Shown: positions 24,833-33,466, counted from the first letter of the stretch. The stretch: 64,000 nucleotides of DNA from Anaerovorax odorimutans (GCA_016841185.1 JAENZQ010000002.1:1-64000), one strand, 5' to 3'. Numbers and translations are program-made. Notes: generated from the letters alone by a model not told the origin.

Positions 24833-25282
24833 TTAATTCTTGTCTTTACAGTTGTCACATTCTCCATAAAACTTCAGGCAATGATCCTGTACCTTAAAAT
24901 GATAATCCTTAAATATTTGTTTTTCTAAATCTTTCAATAAATCCTTTTTTATATCTATAATTGAACCGCATTTAGAACAGATCAGATGATGGTGAGCATG
25001 CTCTTCATCATGGTTTAAAAGCTCATATCTTGTAAAACCGTCATCTAAATTAATACTCCTGACAATTTGCATTTTTTCCAATAATATCAGTGTTCTATAA
25101 ACAGTTGATTGTCCGATATTTATATTTTTTTGTTTGAAATATTCGCAAATATCCTCGCTGCTCAAGTGCAGAACCGGATGTTCAAATAAAACATCCACCA
25201 CCATTTGACGTTGTTCCGTATATTTATATCCCAGCTTATGAAACCTGTCCTTAAGATTTATTGCATTAATCTTGTTGGCCAT
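24833..25282 (-). CDS. Fur-family metalloregulator (Fur/PerR/Zur type)
   Basis: 149 residues from the ATG at 25282, eight bases after AAGGAG; a GTG three codons upstream is less likely. The N-terminal winged helix includes KYTEQRQMVVDVLFEH and NIGQSTVYRTLILLEKMQIV. The metal-site region has HAHHHLICSKCGSIIDI (CxxC) and the second structural CxxC (CDNC) at the C-terminus, giving the Cys4 zinc site. Regulatory His residues are present (HDEEHAHHH). Fur, PerR and Zur cannot be told apart with certainty. A Fur-box-like dyad occurs at 12179. Confidence 0.88.
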   Translation of the reverse strand: MANKINAINLKDRFHKLGYKYTEQRQMVVDVLFEHPVLHLSSEDICEYFKQKNINIGQSTVYRTLILLEKMQIVRSINLDDGFTRYELLNHDEEHAHHHLICSKCGSIIDIKKDLLKDLEKQIFKDYHFKVQDHCLKFYGECDNCKDKN

Positions 25283-25434
25283 TATGAGCACTCCTTATAT
25301 GACATCCTTCTTTAAAGCAGTATTGCATTTCAATTTCATTATACTTTAACGATTAAACATGTCAACCAAAACAAACCATGTATTGCCAACTGAAGAACCA
25401 GTTATTTAGTGTATTTTAGCCTATTAGGCTGTAT

Positions 25435-25506
25435 CAGAGTTCCCGAATAAGTAATCCATAATCTTAATTCTCTGTGTTAGCCGAGGGAATCAATATCTCG
25501 TCAACT
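25435..25506 (-). pseudogene. Remnant of the 3' part of a helD-type gene
   Basis: Bases 25435-25460 are identical over 26 positions to 44936-44961 inside the helD gene. Bases 25464-25506 closely match 45020-45064. The fragment lacks about 59 bases of the parent (44962-45020). The minus-strand reading gives VDEILIPSANTEN then a stop, and after it RLWITYSGTL, both found in HelD. It lies at the 3' end of the MBL-hydrolase gene, so an end-joining or recombination event probably left it here. Confidence 0.75.
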
Positions 25507-26239
25507 ACAGGACTTTCACCATCTGTTCTTCTTTATTTTTATAGAGATTATTTTTAAGTTTTTCTATTCCAAAGGGTTTCCCATGGGCAGAATATATCGT
25601 CTTGACATTTTGTTTAATAAGCCTTTCCCAATTCTTATAATATTGTTTTAAATCCTCAATAAATATAACGCAATATTTTGTTCCCATAAACCGCAGCATA
25701 TTAGAAGCAGCATCTCCTGCAAAGCACATTCCATTACCAAGTAATAATGTAATGGAGTCATCGGTATGCCCGGGAGTATAGATTATTTTTCCGGGGATAT
25801 TTATTCCTATTGCCTTTAATGTTGTTTCCTTTTCAATAACAATATCATTACTATGTACTTTATACGGCGGGAAGGCGAAGTCCCATTCTTTATTAAACCT
25901 TTTTACTATCTTTATCATCATCCCTACTCTTGCATTAATGTATTTACAGTTTATAAGATCATCTTTTCCTTTTTGAAGATGTGGTATTGCCTTGACATGC
26001 ATTATAATTCTGCAAGACGGATTATGTATCTTAATTTCATTAAGAAGCCCTGAATGGTCATCGTGATGATGCGTTAATAAAACATAAGCTATATCATTAA
26101 TACTGATATTCAAGTCTTTTAATCTCTTGTAGAATAAATTCTTATGTTTTTGGTAACCTGTATCGATAAGCAAATACTTATTATCAATCGGAACAAGATA
26201 GCATACTGTCTCGTTTAATTTAAGATTAACTATTTTCAT
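25505..26239 (-). CDS. Metallo-beta-lactamase-fold hydrolase
   Basis: 244 residues. The metal motif THHHDDHSG (56-64) is a proper HxHxDH, followed by later conserved GHTDDS and GDAASN pieces and a C-terminal SAHGKP histidine. The fold covers glyoxalase II, persulfide dioxygenase and lactonase-type enzymes; the substrate is open. AGGAG precedes the ATG. It is the last gene of a possible MarR-flavodoxin/ferredoxin-hydrolase unit. The last residues and stop touch the helD remnant, so its original C-terminus may have been changed by that event. Confidence 0.82.
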   Translation of the reverse strand: MKIVNLKLNETVCYLVPIDNKYLLIDTGYQKHKNLFYKRLKDLNISINDIAYVLLTHHHDDHSGLLNEIKIHNPSCRIIMHVKAIPHLQKGKDDLINCKYINARVGMMIKIVKRFNKEWDFAFPPYKVHSNDIVIEKETTLKAIGINIPGKIIYTPGHTDDSITLLLGNGMCFAGDAASNMLRFMGTKYCVIFIEDLKQYYKNWERLIKQNVKTIYSAHGKPFGIEKLKNNLYKNKEEQMVKVL

Positions 26240-26328
26240 CTTTTTTTCTCTCCTTTATTTTGATTAAAAGGATTCCTTGCTTCCTGTTGAACTTTGATGT
26301 CAATTTACTTTTCGGGAGTTATTAGATT

Positions 26329-27207
26329 TTACTCTTTCGGATAAATCGCCGACTGTTCTTTTTCTAATTCTATATAGCCATCCTTAAGTCGTTTTCTTGC
26401 AACTTCAATATATGGGTAATTTATGGCATTAACAGGACACTTGTGATAGCATTCGGCACACAGAATGCATTCCTTTTTATCCAGCACCATCTTAACTATA
26501 TCATCCGAATAATCAAACATATTTACAGGGCAAACCGATATGCATTTTTTACATTTTATGCATTTTTGAGTATCAATGGATACTTCTTTGAATTTCTTAT
26601 GAAAAAATTCCTGGCTAAAAGCATTAAATAATATTCTTTCCGGCAGCCCGGAATACAAAAATGACTTGCTTTCGTCCTTTATCTTTTCATAGTCTCCCCC
26701 TGTTATCTTTGCAATTCTTTCAACAGCATCAGCAATAATCTTTTCCTCAAATTGTCCCGGTTTTTTTTCGTTGATTACATTTGATAAGGTTTTTGTCAGT
26801 GTGTGTTCCGCAGCTATCTTGACACTTAAAATCGATTTACGATTTTTTCTTTTTAAATACCTCCCCATTTCCTCCAGTGCTATACTGCTGTGTACGCCTC
26901 CATAAGTTACAAACGGAACAGCCAGGCATCCATGCTTGCCTCCGGCTTCCGGAAGCTGTTCAATTAATCGCAGTATGCTTTTTTCAACATGTCCGGCATA
27001 TACAGGACCACCGATGAGAATAACATCGTGTTCTTCAAGTTCTTCCTCCAAATATTGCTTCATATTATTACTGTATAGATAGTTTTGATTTTTTGTAATA
27101 TTAATCAACTGAACTTTTATATCCTTTTTTTCAAATTCTTGTTTGAACAATTGAGACACTTTAAGTGTATGACCAGATGGACTGAATACAATTATGGATA
27201 TTTTCAT
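26329..27207 (-). CDS. Flavodoxin-2[4Fe-4S] fusion protein (EFR1-type)
   Basis: 292 residues from the ATG at 27207, placed after GGGAG; an upstream in-frame start would remove that spacing. Residues 1-150 form a flavodoxin-like domain with the FMN phosphate loop SPSGHTLKV (9-17) and GGPVYAGHV. The C-terminus has two ferredoxin motifs, CIKCKKCISVCP and CILCAECYHKCP. The architecture is that of the EFR1 'ferredoxin-flavodoxin' group, soluble electron carriers of anaerobes. It lies between MarR and the MBL hydrolase, which may form a redox-responsive unit. Confidence 0.85.
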   Translation of the reverse strand: MKISIIVFSPSGHTLKVSQLFKQEFEKKDIKVQLINITKNQNYLYSNNMKQYLEEELEEHDVILIGGPVYAGHVEKSILRLIEQLPEAGGKHGCLAVPFVTYGGVHSSIALEEMGRYLKRKNRKSILSVKIAAEHTLTKTLSNVINEKKPGQFEEKIIADAVERIAKITGGDYEKIKDESKSFLYSGLPERILFNAFSQEFFHKKFKEVSIDTQKCIKCKKCISVCPVNMFDYSDDIVKMVLDKKECILCAECYHKCPVNAINYPYIEVARKRLKDGYIELEKEQSAIYPKE

Positions 27208-27284
27208 CACAAATCTCCCTTTCATAAATATAAATTTCTTTTTTGACAATGATAATTGATATCAATTTGTTGGTAAAAAAAAGC

Positions 27285-27728
27285 TTATAGCTTCGGAAGA
27301 TATTTGTCGGCAATAGCTATAAGCCCTAATAGCCCTTCGATTTGTTCAGGATTTAGCCCTTTTAAATACTCTATTATTTTATCATCGAGCTTTTTATGAA
27401 ACGCCTTATGATTCTCATATGCTATTTTCCCTTGCTCGGTTAATTTAAAGTATACTTCTTTCTTGTTTGTTTCTTTTTTATATTTTTTTATCAGTTTTTT
27501 CTGTATTAGCTTTTGAGCAAATTGTGTTACGGCTCCGTTTGTAATATCCAATTTGCTTGAAAGTTGTGAAGCATTCATTTCTTCACTTATCCCTATGGCA
27601 TCAATAAAGTGAATTTCTGATTGATACAATCGCTGATTTGTGCCAAAATTCTTTGGTTTTTTATCATTTAAATTAATTCGATATTGAATTGCGTTCATTT
27701 TTTCAATTATTTTAATACAATTATTCAT
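27285..27728 (-). CDS. MarR-family transcriptional regulator
   Basis: 147 residues. The winged helix is visible as MNASQLSSKLDITNGAVTQFAQKLIQKKLIKKYKKETNKKEVYFKLTEQGK. GAGGAG precedes the ATG. It is the first gene of the three-gene stretch ending with the MBL hydrolase. Two TTTAG-N3-CTAAA dyads in its upstream region, 46 bases apart, are the likely autoregulatory sites. The ligand is unknown; the neighbouring flavodoxin/ferredoxin suggests a redox or toxic-compound response. Confidence 0.87.
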   Translation of the reverse strand: MNNCIKIIEKMNAIQYRINLNDKKPKNFGTNQRLYQSEIHFIDAIGISEEMNASQLSSKLDITNGAVTQFAQKLIQKKLIKKYKKETNKKEVYFKLTEQGKIAYENHKAFHKKLDDKIIEYLKGLNPEQIEGLLGLIAIADKYLPKL

Positions 27729-27839
27729 TTCAGCTCCTCTTACATCGCTCAGTTTTTATTGATTTTTTTTCTTTGAGTTAAACAAATATTTGAATTCGTA
27801 TTATTTAAAAATCAATATTTCCTGCTTAAATAATAATAT

Positions 27840-27898
27840 TTTAGCAACTAAAATATATCACAAAGGTATTAATACGTCAATATTTTTTAGTTACTAAA
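27840..27898. promoter_or_regulatory. Two MarR operator candidates
   Basis: TTTAGCAACTAAA (27840-27852) and TTTAGTTACTAAA (27886-27898) share arms TTTAG/CTAAA with a 3-base centre. Their centres are 46 bases apart, 112-170 bases upstream of the MarR start. Confidence 0.65.
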
Positions 27899-28069
27899 AT
27901 ATATGCTCATAGAAAAATATGATGCTCAAATACTATTGGAATATAACATGAAAAACAATAATCATTATGCCTCCGTGCAGCTTTTCTTTACCCATGAAGG
28001 TAAGATAAGTTATGTAACACCTTTTTCTGAATTGAAGGATTTCTCCTTCTTTATAAGCGGCTGGCATAA

Positions 28070-28594
28070 TTATTCTATCTGAGATGAAATAAAGGAAATT
28101 GAGAATGCCGTTTTTTGTTTTTTTGTCTTTTTTTGTGTATGACAAATTGGATTAAGCAAATCTTCTTCCTGTCTGTCTTTTTGTATTTTAAGGTAATAGT
28201 TTATTTTGAACTGTAAAAGCTGCAGGTTATATTGCATTTGTTCAATCTGTTGTCTCAATAATGCTTCATGCTTTTTTATGATTTCTACCCGTTCGTCTAT
28301 CGTTGAGTTTCCTTCAAGACATAAACAGACATAATTCTGGACTTCATGTATAGGCATGTCCGTTCTTCTCAGACATTCTACTATTCTGATCCATTCTAAA
28401 TCCGCCTCAGAAAAAAGTCGCACATTTGCAGCATTTCTCTTTACTAGCGGAAAAAGTTTCATCTTATCATAATAACGTAACGTATGTGCTGAGATACCGA
28501 CTTTCTCGGATGCTTCTTTCACGGTATAAGCAGGTTCATCACTTAAATTTTTATTCATAGAAATTGATTTTATGCAATCCGTAAGATCAAACAT
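28070..28594 (-). CDS. MerR-family regulator, aldehyde/stress type
   Basis: 174 residues. The N-terminal winged helix AYTVKEASEKVGISAHTLRYYDKMKLFPLV is followed by the family linker (VRLFSEADLEWIRIVECLRRTDMPIHEVQNYV) and a long coiled-coil dimerisation helix (about 100-145). There are no paired cysteines in the effector part, so it is not a metal-sensing MerR; it fits the AdhR/BltR type. AAGGAGG precedes the ATG. It faces away from the aldehyde dehydrogenase operon. Both promoters contain the same AGAGTTACTCT dyad, so it probably controls itself and the operon. Confidence 0.88.
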   Translation of the reverse strand: MFDLTDCIKSISMNKNLSDEPAYTVKEASEKVGISAHTLRYYDKMKLFPLVKRNAANVRLFSEADLEWIRIVECLRRTDMPIHEVQNYVCLCLEGNSTIDERVEIIKKHEALLRQQIEQMQYNLQLLQFKINYYLKIQKDRQEEDLLNPICHTQKKTKKQKTAFSISFISSQIE

Positions 28595-28626
28595 AATCGT
28601 ATCCTCCTTTAAAAAGTATTTGGTTA

Positions 28627-28637
28627 AGAGTTACTCT
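28627..28637. promoter_or_regulatory. MerR operator candidate, copy 1 (merR side)
   Basis: AGAGTTACTCT, a perfect dyad around a single base, 33 bases upstream of the merR start. A minus-strand TATAAT (28656-28651) lies just upstream, so the dyad sits just after the predicted transcription start, as for autorepression. Confidence 0.65.
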
Positions 28638-28841
28638 AAACTGAAAATACATTATAAAAGTCTAAATACTTATTCAAAAACGATTATATTTGAATAGATC
28701 GTGCATATATTGCAATTTTCTATACAGTATTATTCTAAGCTTTAATCAATTGTAAATTAATAAAATATTTGCATGAATCTCTTTAAAAAAGGAGGGTCTA
28801 TCTTTCTAAAAAATATGCTTTCATTATTCTAAAAAAATGTA

Positions 28842-28871
28842 TTGACTTAGAGTTACTCTAAAGCTTAATCT
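28842..28871 (+). promoter_or_regulatory. MerR-type promoter of the aldehyde/aryl-alcohol operon
   Basis: TTGACT (28842-28847), the dyad AGAGTTACTCT (28849-28859) in the spacer, and TAATCT (28866-28871) with an 18-base spacer. A dyad inside an over-long spacer is the hallmark of MerR-activated promoters. Confidence 0.7.
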
Positions 28872-29176
28872 TAATTATATCATAGTAAATCTAACCCTTC
28901 AATAAGTACAAAGAGCATTTCAGTCATTTCTAGTTTAAATTTTTTCAATTTTCTGTCTAATTATTACTAACTATCCCTGGTGATTCAAAAAAACCCGGCT
29001 ATAAATCATTTTGCAAAAAAGAATCATATTCTCTCGACGTAATTTAGTTTCGAAATCAATTACAAATATTTTAAAAAATTCAAAAAGGAGGTAATGCCTA
29101 TAATATTTAACTTAAGTGACTCACTAAAACGTGCATTGTATTTGTTAACAGTTTATTTAAAAGAAAGGAGTATTCT

Positions 29177-30616
29177 ATGGAAAATTTAAAAATGTTTATT
29201 AATAACGAATGGGTTGATGCAAAATCCGGTTTAACTTTTGATGATTTTGATCCGTTTTCAGGAGAGATCTATGCAAAGGTTCCGAAAGGAGGCGCCGAAG
29301 ATGTGGAAGCGGTTATGAAAGCTGCTGATGATGCCCGTGCCGGTTGGGCAAACACGCCCCCTGCAGAAAGAGCACAGCTTCTTAGAACCGTTGCTCATCA
29401 AATTGAAAGTAAGCGCATGGATTTTGCGAATATCCTTCAGAGAGAGAGCGGAAGTTCTTTCGGAAAAGCAATGTTTGAAATTGGTGCAACCACTGATTTG
29501 CTCTACACTGCGGCGGGCGATGCAAAATTGGTTATGGGTGAAACATATCATACCAATCTTGGCCGTTTCAATATGAGCGTCCGAAGACCGAGAGGGACCA
29601 TCGTCACCATTTCTCCATGGAACTTCCCAATGATTTTGTCGATGTATAAAATCGCTTACGGGCTGGCTACAGGAAATACAATAGTACATAAACCTTCCTC
29701 TGATACACCTCACATCGCATTAAAAGTAGCTGAAGTTTTTAAAGAAGCGGGACTTCCTCCCGGAGCATTGAATGTCATTACAGGGCCTGGAAGCACACTT
29801 GGTGATCTACTTATTGCTGACAAACGCTGTTCCTATGTAGCTGTTACAGGTGAAACGGTTACCGGCCGTCATGTGGCAGAGCAAGCCGCTAAATATTTCA
29901 AACAATTTTACTTGGAGCTTGGAGGAAAAAATCCTCTCATCATATTAAAGGATGCCGACATGGAGTATGCTGTTAAGACCACGATTATGAGTGGGTTTTT
30001 GCATCAAGGAGAAATATGCATGTCTGCAGACAGGATCATTGTTGAAGAGCCTCTTGTCTGTGAATTTGCAAAGCAACTGGCAGGCTTTGTTTCTCATCTA
30101 CCGGCCGGAGATCCTAAAGACCCACAGACATTTATCGGTCCTGTTATTCATGACGGACAGGTTAAAGCTATTGATGCTCACGTTAAAGATGCGGTTGCGA
30201 AAGGTGCAGAGCTCTTAACGGGTGGGACGTATGAAGGCAGGGTATATGCCCCGACAGTACTGAAAAATATTACTCCAGATATGAAGATATACTATGAGGA
30301 AACTTTTGGGCCTGTTGTTTCAATTATTCCGGTTAAAAATGCAGAAGAAGCATTAAAGGTTGCTAACGATACCAAATACGGTCTTTCAGCCGGTGTTGTT
30401 ACAAACGATTATGAGAAGGCCATGTTCTTTGCAAATGGACTCGAAGCGGGAATGATCCATATCAACGGCGGAACAGTGGATGCTGATTCGGTAGCTCCCT
30501 TCGGCGGCGTTAAAGAGTCCGGTATGGGACGTGAAGGCGGTCGTTATTCTTGGGAAGAATTCACGGAAGTGCACTGGCTTACAATGGATATTAAAAAACA
30601 GCAATATCCATTTTAG
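29177..30616 (+). CDS. NAD(P)-dependent aldehyde dehydrogenase
   Basis: 479 residues, the usual ALDH length. The oxyanion Asn is in SPWNFP (N149), the general base Glu in ELGGKNP (E247) and the nucleophile Cys in GEICMS (C281), all at typical positions. The sequence type is close to benzaldehyde, salicylaldehyde or vanillin dehydrogenases. AAAGGAG precedes the ATG. It is the first gene of an operon with an MFS transporter and an aryl-alcohol-type dehydrogenase, so alcohol to aldehyde to acid is the natural reading. Aromatic specificity is inferred. Confidence 0.9.
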   Translation: MENLKMFINNEWVDAKSGLTFDDFDPFSGEIYAKVPKGGAEDVEAVMKAADDARAGWANTPPAERAQLLRTVAHQIESKRMDFANILQRESGSSFGKAMFEIGATTDLLYTAAGDAKLVMGETYHTNLGRFNMSVRRPRGTIVTISPWNFPMILSMYKIAYGLATGNTIVHKPSSDTPHIALKVAEVFKEAGLPPGALNVITGPGSTLGDLLIADKRCSYVAVTGETVTGRHVAEQAAKYFKQFYLELGGKNPLIILKDADMEYAVKTTIMSGFLHQGEICMSADRIIVEEPLVCEFAKQLAGFVSHLPAGDPKDPQTFIGPVIHDGQVKAIDAHVKDAVAKGAELLTGGTYEGRVYAPTVLKNITPDMKIYYEETFGPVVSIIPVKNAEEALKVANDTKYGLSAGVVTNDYEKAMFFANGLEAGMIHINGGTVDADSVAPFGGVKESGMGREGGRYSWEEFTEVHWLTMDIKKQQYPF

Positions 30617-30693
30617 TTAAATCTATGACATAAAAAATAGTCAATAACACCTTAGATTGTGCCTTTATAGAATATTTAAGAAAGGAGAGTATA

Positions 30694-30720
30694 ATGCTGG
30701 AGGCGTTATACAAGGCTTAA
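30694..30720 (+). CDS. Eight-residue leader cistron before the MFS gene
   Basis: An ATG eight bases after AAAGGAG opens MLEALYKA and stops at 30720, one base before the MFS ATG. The MFS gene itself has no good ribosome site, so ribosomes finishing this mini-frame could restart at 30722. It is inferred from spacing only. Confidence 0.45.
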   Translation: MLEALYKA

Positions 30721-30721
30721 T

Positions 30722-31891
30722 ATGGAATCAAAAATGAAGATTAAGCTGGCGATCTATAGTTTTTCTATTTTAATGATGGGCGTTATTGCAATTGCTGGGG
30801 GAATGGGTGTTTTGGGTGCCAAATTCGGGCCCGAAGGGTATGATGTTGCTCAACTCATTGCTATACCATCTATTCCCATCATAATCGTTACAATCGTTGC
30901 AGGTAAGCTTCAGGAATATATTCCTATAAAAGCTTTGGTAATCGTAGGTATATTATGTTTTATTATCGGTGGGATAGGTCCGGCATTCATGGAATCTTTC
31001 TCTATCATATTGGTGTTTCGTGTTATTTTCGGAGTAGGTGTAGGATTATCTCAGACATTGTCTTCCGCATTAGTTGGAATGCATTTTGATGGAGCTGAAC
31101 GTCAGAAAGTAATGGGCGTCCAGACATCAGCCCAAATGATTGGTGCCGCTATTATGATGTTTGCGAGCGGATACTTGGCAAGAATCAACTGGGAAGCTAT
31201 TTTCTATGTTCATATCTTGGCGGTTATTTCTTTAATCGTTGTTCTTATCTTCCTTCCTACAAACAAACCAATGCGCAGCGAAGGCGGAAATGTGGAAAAA
31301 GTAAGTCTTACCGGAACAGCAATTCGTTGGGCTGTCACCCTTACAGTTTTCTTTGTCTGCGGCATGATATTAGCTCAATTTTTATCAATTTTCATGCAGG
31401 AACATGGAATCGGAGGTCCGGCAGAGTCAGGAAATGCAACGATGATTTTTGCAATGGGCGGTTTCTTGATGGGGCTTGTTTACGGTAAGCTAAACAGCAT
31501 TACTAAGAATTTCACTTTAACAGTGGGTTGCTTTATCGGGGCCGTTGCTTACCTTATCGTAGCATATTCAACGACTGTAACGATGGCTTATGTGGGCTCT
31601 TTCCTCTACGGGCTATGTGTAACGATTGTAATGGCCAGCATAATGACTGCAACGGCAATGTCAGTTAAGCCGGTTGCAATTCCTTTAGCGATTGCAGTCA
31701 CAACTTGTGGCCAGAATTTAGGCTCATATTTCTGCCCTCTGATTTCAAGATGGGGAGCCGCATTGATAGGAAAAGACATTACCATGAATGTATTTATATT
31801 TGGCGCTATCGTCTTTTTCGTAATCGGCGTAGTCTATATCTTTTGGGCCATTAGCGAAACCAGCAGGCAAAAGAAGCTTCAAAAATCTTAA
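30722..31891 (+). CDS. Major facilitator superfamily transporter
   Basis: 389 residues with about twelve hydrophobic segments. The loop-2/3 region reads EYIPIKALVIVG, with a clear two-halves pattern around a charged central loop (PTNKPMRSEGGNVEKVS). The start follows the tiny leader frame directly and lacks its own clear ribosome site, suggesting coupling. It sits between the aldehyde dehydrogenase and the alcohol dehydrogenase, so it could import the aromatic substrate or export an acid or inhibitor. Direction and substrate are not visible. Confidence 0.85.
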   Translation: MESKMKIKLAIYSFSILMMGVIAIAGGMGVLGAKFGPEGYDVAQLIAIPSIPIIIVTIVAGKLQEYIPIKALVIVGILCFIIGGIGPAFMESFSIILVFRVIFGVGVGLSQTLSSALVGMHFDGAERQKVMGVQTSAQMIGAAIMMFASGYLARINWEAIFYVHILAVISLIVVLIFLPTNKPMRSEGGNVEKVSLTGTAIRWAVTLTVFFVCGMILAQFLSIFMQEHGIGGPAESGNATMIFAMGGFLMGLVYGKLNSITKNFTLTVGCFIGAVAYLIVAYSTTVTMAYVGSFLYGLCVTIVMASIMTATAMSVKPVAIPLAIAVTTCGQNLGSYFCPLISRWGAALIGKDITMNVFIFGAIVFFVIGVVYIFWAISETSRQKKLQKS

Positions 31892-32003
31892 AGGTAAGTG
31901 TACCTATTATGATCGATATTTTATTTATGAAGCATATTGAATATAGGTAATAAATGTACGGTAAATATATTTTTTAAGTCCATATAAATAAGGAGGTTAT
32001 ATT

Positions 32004-33110
32004 ATGGAAATCAAAGCTGCAGTAACAAAAGAAAAAGGCGCTCTTTCCATTGAAAAAGCTGAATTATCAGGACCAAAAGCTACGGAAGTTCTGGTGAAAA
32101 TCATTGCATCCGGCGTTTGCCATACGGATGCCGCGGGTATTCAGGGATTTATCCCCTGGGTCAAATTCCCTATGGTTTTTGGACATGAAGGCGTAGGGAT
32201 TGTCAAAGAGGTCGGTTCCGCTGTCGATTCTCTGAAGATCGGCGATCGCGTCGGATTAACTTTTCCCTCTTGCGGAGCTTGTAGTTACTGCCTGAACGAA
32301 GCACCGTATGCTTGTGACCATGTCAATGAATTATTCTTTAGCGGTGCTTACAAGGATGGTACATTTCGTATTAGACAAAACGGCAGGGAACTCGGCTCTT
32401 TCTTTGGGCAAGGTGCTTTCGCCGACTATGTTGTAGTAGATGCAAGAAATGCTGTTAAAATAGACGGCGTGACCGACGAGAAGGTCAAGTATCTATGTTC
32501 ACTGGGATGTGGCGCTCAGACCGGTGCCGGAGCAGTCCTGAATCGATGCAAGCCTGAACCTGCGAGTACGCTTGTAGTCTTTGGTGCAGGCGGAGTCGGG
32601 ATGGCTGCGATAATGGCTGCAAAAATTGCCGGCTGTGTTAAGATCATTGCAGTTGATATTGTTGCAGAGAGATTAGAACTTGCAAAAGAATTTGGAGCAA
32701 CTGATATTATCAATGCAAAAGAAATTCCAGATGTTGCCGCTAAAATCAAAGATTTAACCGACGGTGGTGCGCACTACAGCATTGAAGTGTCCGGAGTTCC
32801 TGAACTGTCACTCCAAGCGATTCAATGTCTGAGAAGGCTCGGAACAGCTGTTGTCAGCAGTGTTACTGGCCCTGCTGAAATCAGCGTAGTCATTGAGCCA
32901 ATGATAATGAATCCGAGCATAACTTTTGCTGGACTGGTAGAAGGCGGCTCAAATCCCCAGGCCTTTATACCGCGGCTTGTTGAGTATTATAAAGCAGGCC
33001 AGTTTCCCATTGACAGACTGGTGGAATTCTACCCCTTTGAAGATATCGGAAAGGCTTTCGAGGATTCTCATTCAGGAAAAGTCATCAAACCAATCTTACT
33101 CTTTGATTGA
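32004..33110 (+). CDS. Zinc-type alcohol dehydrogenase, aryl/benzyl-alcohol subgroup
   Basis: 368 residues. Catalytic zinc ligands are visible in GVCHTD (near residue 37) and GHEGVG, with the third Cys in LGCGAQTGAG; the structural zinc cluster is CGACSYCLNEAPYACDH. A GxGxxG Rossmann segment (VVFGAGGVGMAAIMAA) follows. LGCGAQTGAGAVLN is typical of aryl-alcohol and benzyl-alcohol dehydrogenases. AAGGAGG precedes the ATG. It is the last gene of the operon, ahead of a strong terminator, and should work with the aldehyde dehydrogenase. Confidence 0.88.
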   Translation: MEIKAAVTKEKGALSIEKAELSGPKATEVLVKIIASGVCHTDAAGIQGFIPWVKFPMVFGHEGVGIVKEVGSAVDSLKIGDRVGLTFPSCGACSYCLNEAPYACDHVNELFFSGAYKDGTFRIRQNGRELGSFFGQGAFADYVVVDARNAVKIDGVTDEKVKYLCSLGCGAQTGAGAVLNRCKPEPASTLVVFGAGGVGMAAIMAAKIAGCVKIIAVDIVAERLELAKEFGATDIINAKEIPDVAAKIKDLTDGGAHYSIEVSGVPELSLQAIQCLRRLGTAVVSSVTGPAEISVVIEPMIMNPSITFAGLVEGGSNPQAFIPRLVEYYKAGQFPIDRLVEFYPFEDIGKAFEDSHSGKVIKPILLFD

Positions 33111-33158
33111 CATTGGCATAAACATATTTTTAAATCTTAGTGGGCAAGTAAACTATAT

Positions 33159-33179
33159 AGGACGGTTTTAAACCGTCCT
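33159..33179 (+). terminator. Terminator of the aldehyde/aryl-alcohol operon
   Basis: A 21-base perfect dyad (AGGACGGTTT / AAACCGTCCT) followed by TATTTTGCTT, 49 bases after the dehydrogenase stop. Confidence 0.8.
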
Positions 33180-33395
33180 TATTTTGCTTCAACTCTATAG
33201 AACATTCATCACAAGGGATATAATCGTAACAGAAGAAAGCAGTGTACTTGTAAATACAATCCTTGAAGCATAATGTGACTGTCATTAACCAAATTTTTCA
33301 GCTAACAATGGCGAACTGGCTGCCGCAGGCATACTTATCTGAATTGAAATCCCAAGGCAGGATATCACTCCTTTCATTTTGCTTATGTATAAAAA

Positions 33396-33417
33396 AAGAC
33401 CAGATTTCTCTGATCTT
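33396..33417 (-). terminator. Terminator downstream of the chemoreceptor-like gene
   Basis: A 9-bp stem (AAGATCAGA / TCTGGTCTT, one G-T pair) with a GAAA loop and then TTTTTTTATA on the minus strand, about 50 bases after the stop at 33467. Confidence 0.82.
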
Positions 33418-33466
33418 TCAATCACAATTTATACTGAAAAATCGGTCTCATTTTGGAAATGAAAAA

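Larger units (their letters stand above)
28595..29176. promoter_or_regulatory. Divergent control region of merR and the aldehyde/aryl-alcohol operon
   Basis: 582 bases. Contains both MerR dyads, the -35-like TTGACT and a leader of about 300 bases before the aldehyde dehydrogenase start. A 31-residue frame at 29094-29189 was looked at and not accepted. Otherwise AT-rich with no supported gene. Confidence 0.6.
33111..33466. other. Intergenic region with two facing terminators
   Basis: 356 bases between the convergent operons, bounded by the plus-strand terminator (33159-33179) and the minus-strand terminator (33396-33417). Bases about 33187-33285 read on the plus strand as a stretch ending ITRDIIVTEESSVLVNTILEA and a stop, with protein-like composition but no start; it may be a gene remnant. 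Confidence 0.5.

Noticed and set aside
27933-28145. 70-residue minus-strand frame overlapping the merR 3' end
   Set aside because: Overlaps the merR coding end, lacks a ribosome site and reads as low-complexity basic sequence.
29094-29189. 31-residue plus-strand frame overlapping the aldehyde dehydrogenase start, preceded by AAGGAGG
   Set aside because: The ribosome site is only two bases from the ATG, too close for initiation, and the product has no recognisable features.
29258-29713. 151-residue minus-strand frame
   Set aside because: Antisense shadow of the aldehyde dehydrogenase gene, which has all catalytic residues on the plus strand.
33187-33285. Possible gene remnant ending ITRDIIVTEESSVLVNTILEA
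   Set aside because: No start, no detectable family and flanked by terminators; mentioned only as a possible relic.
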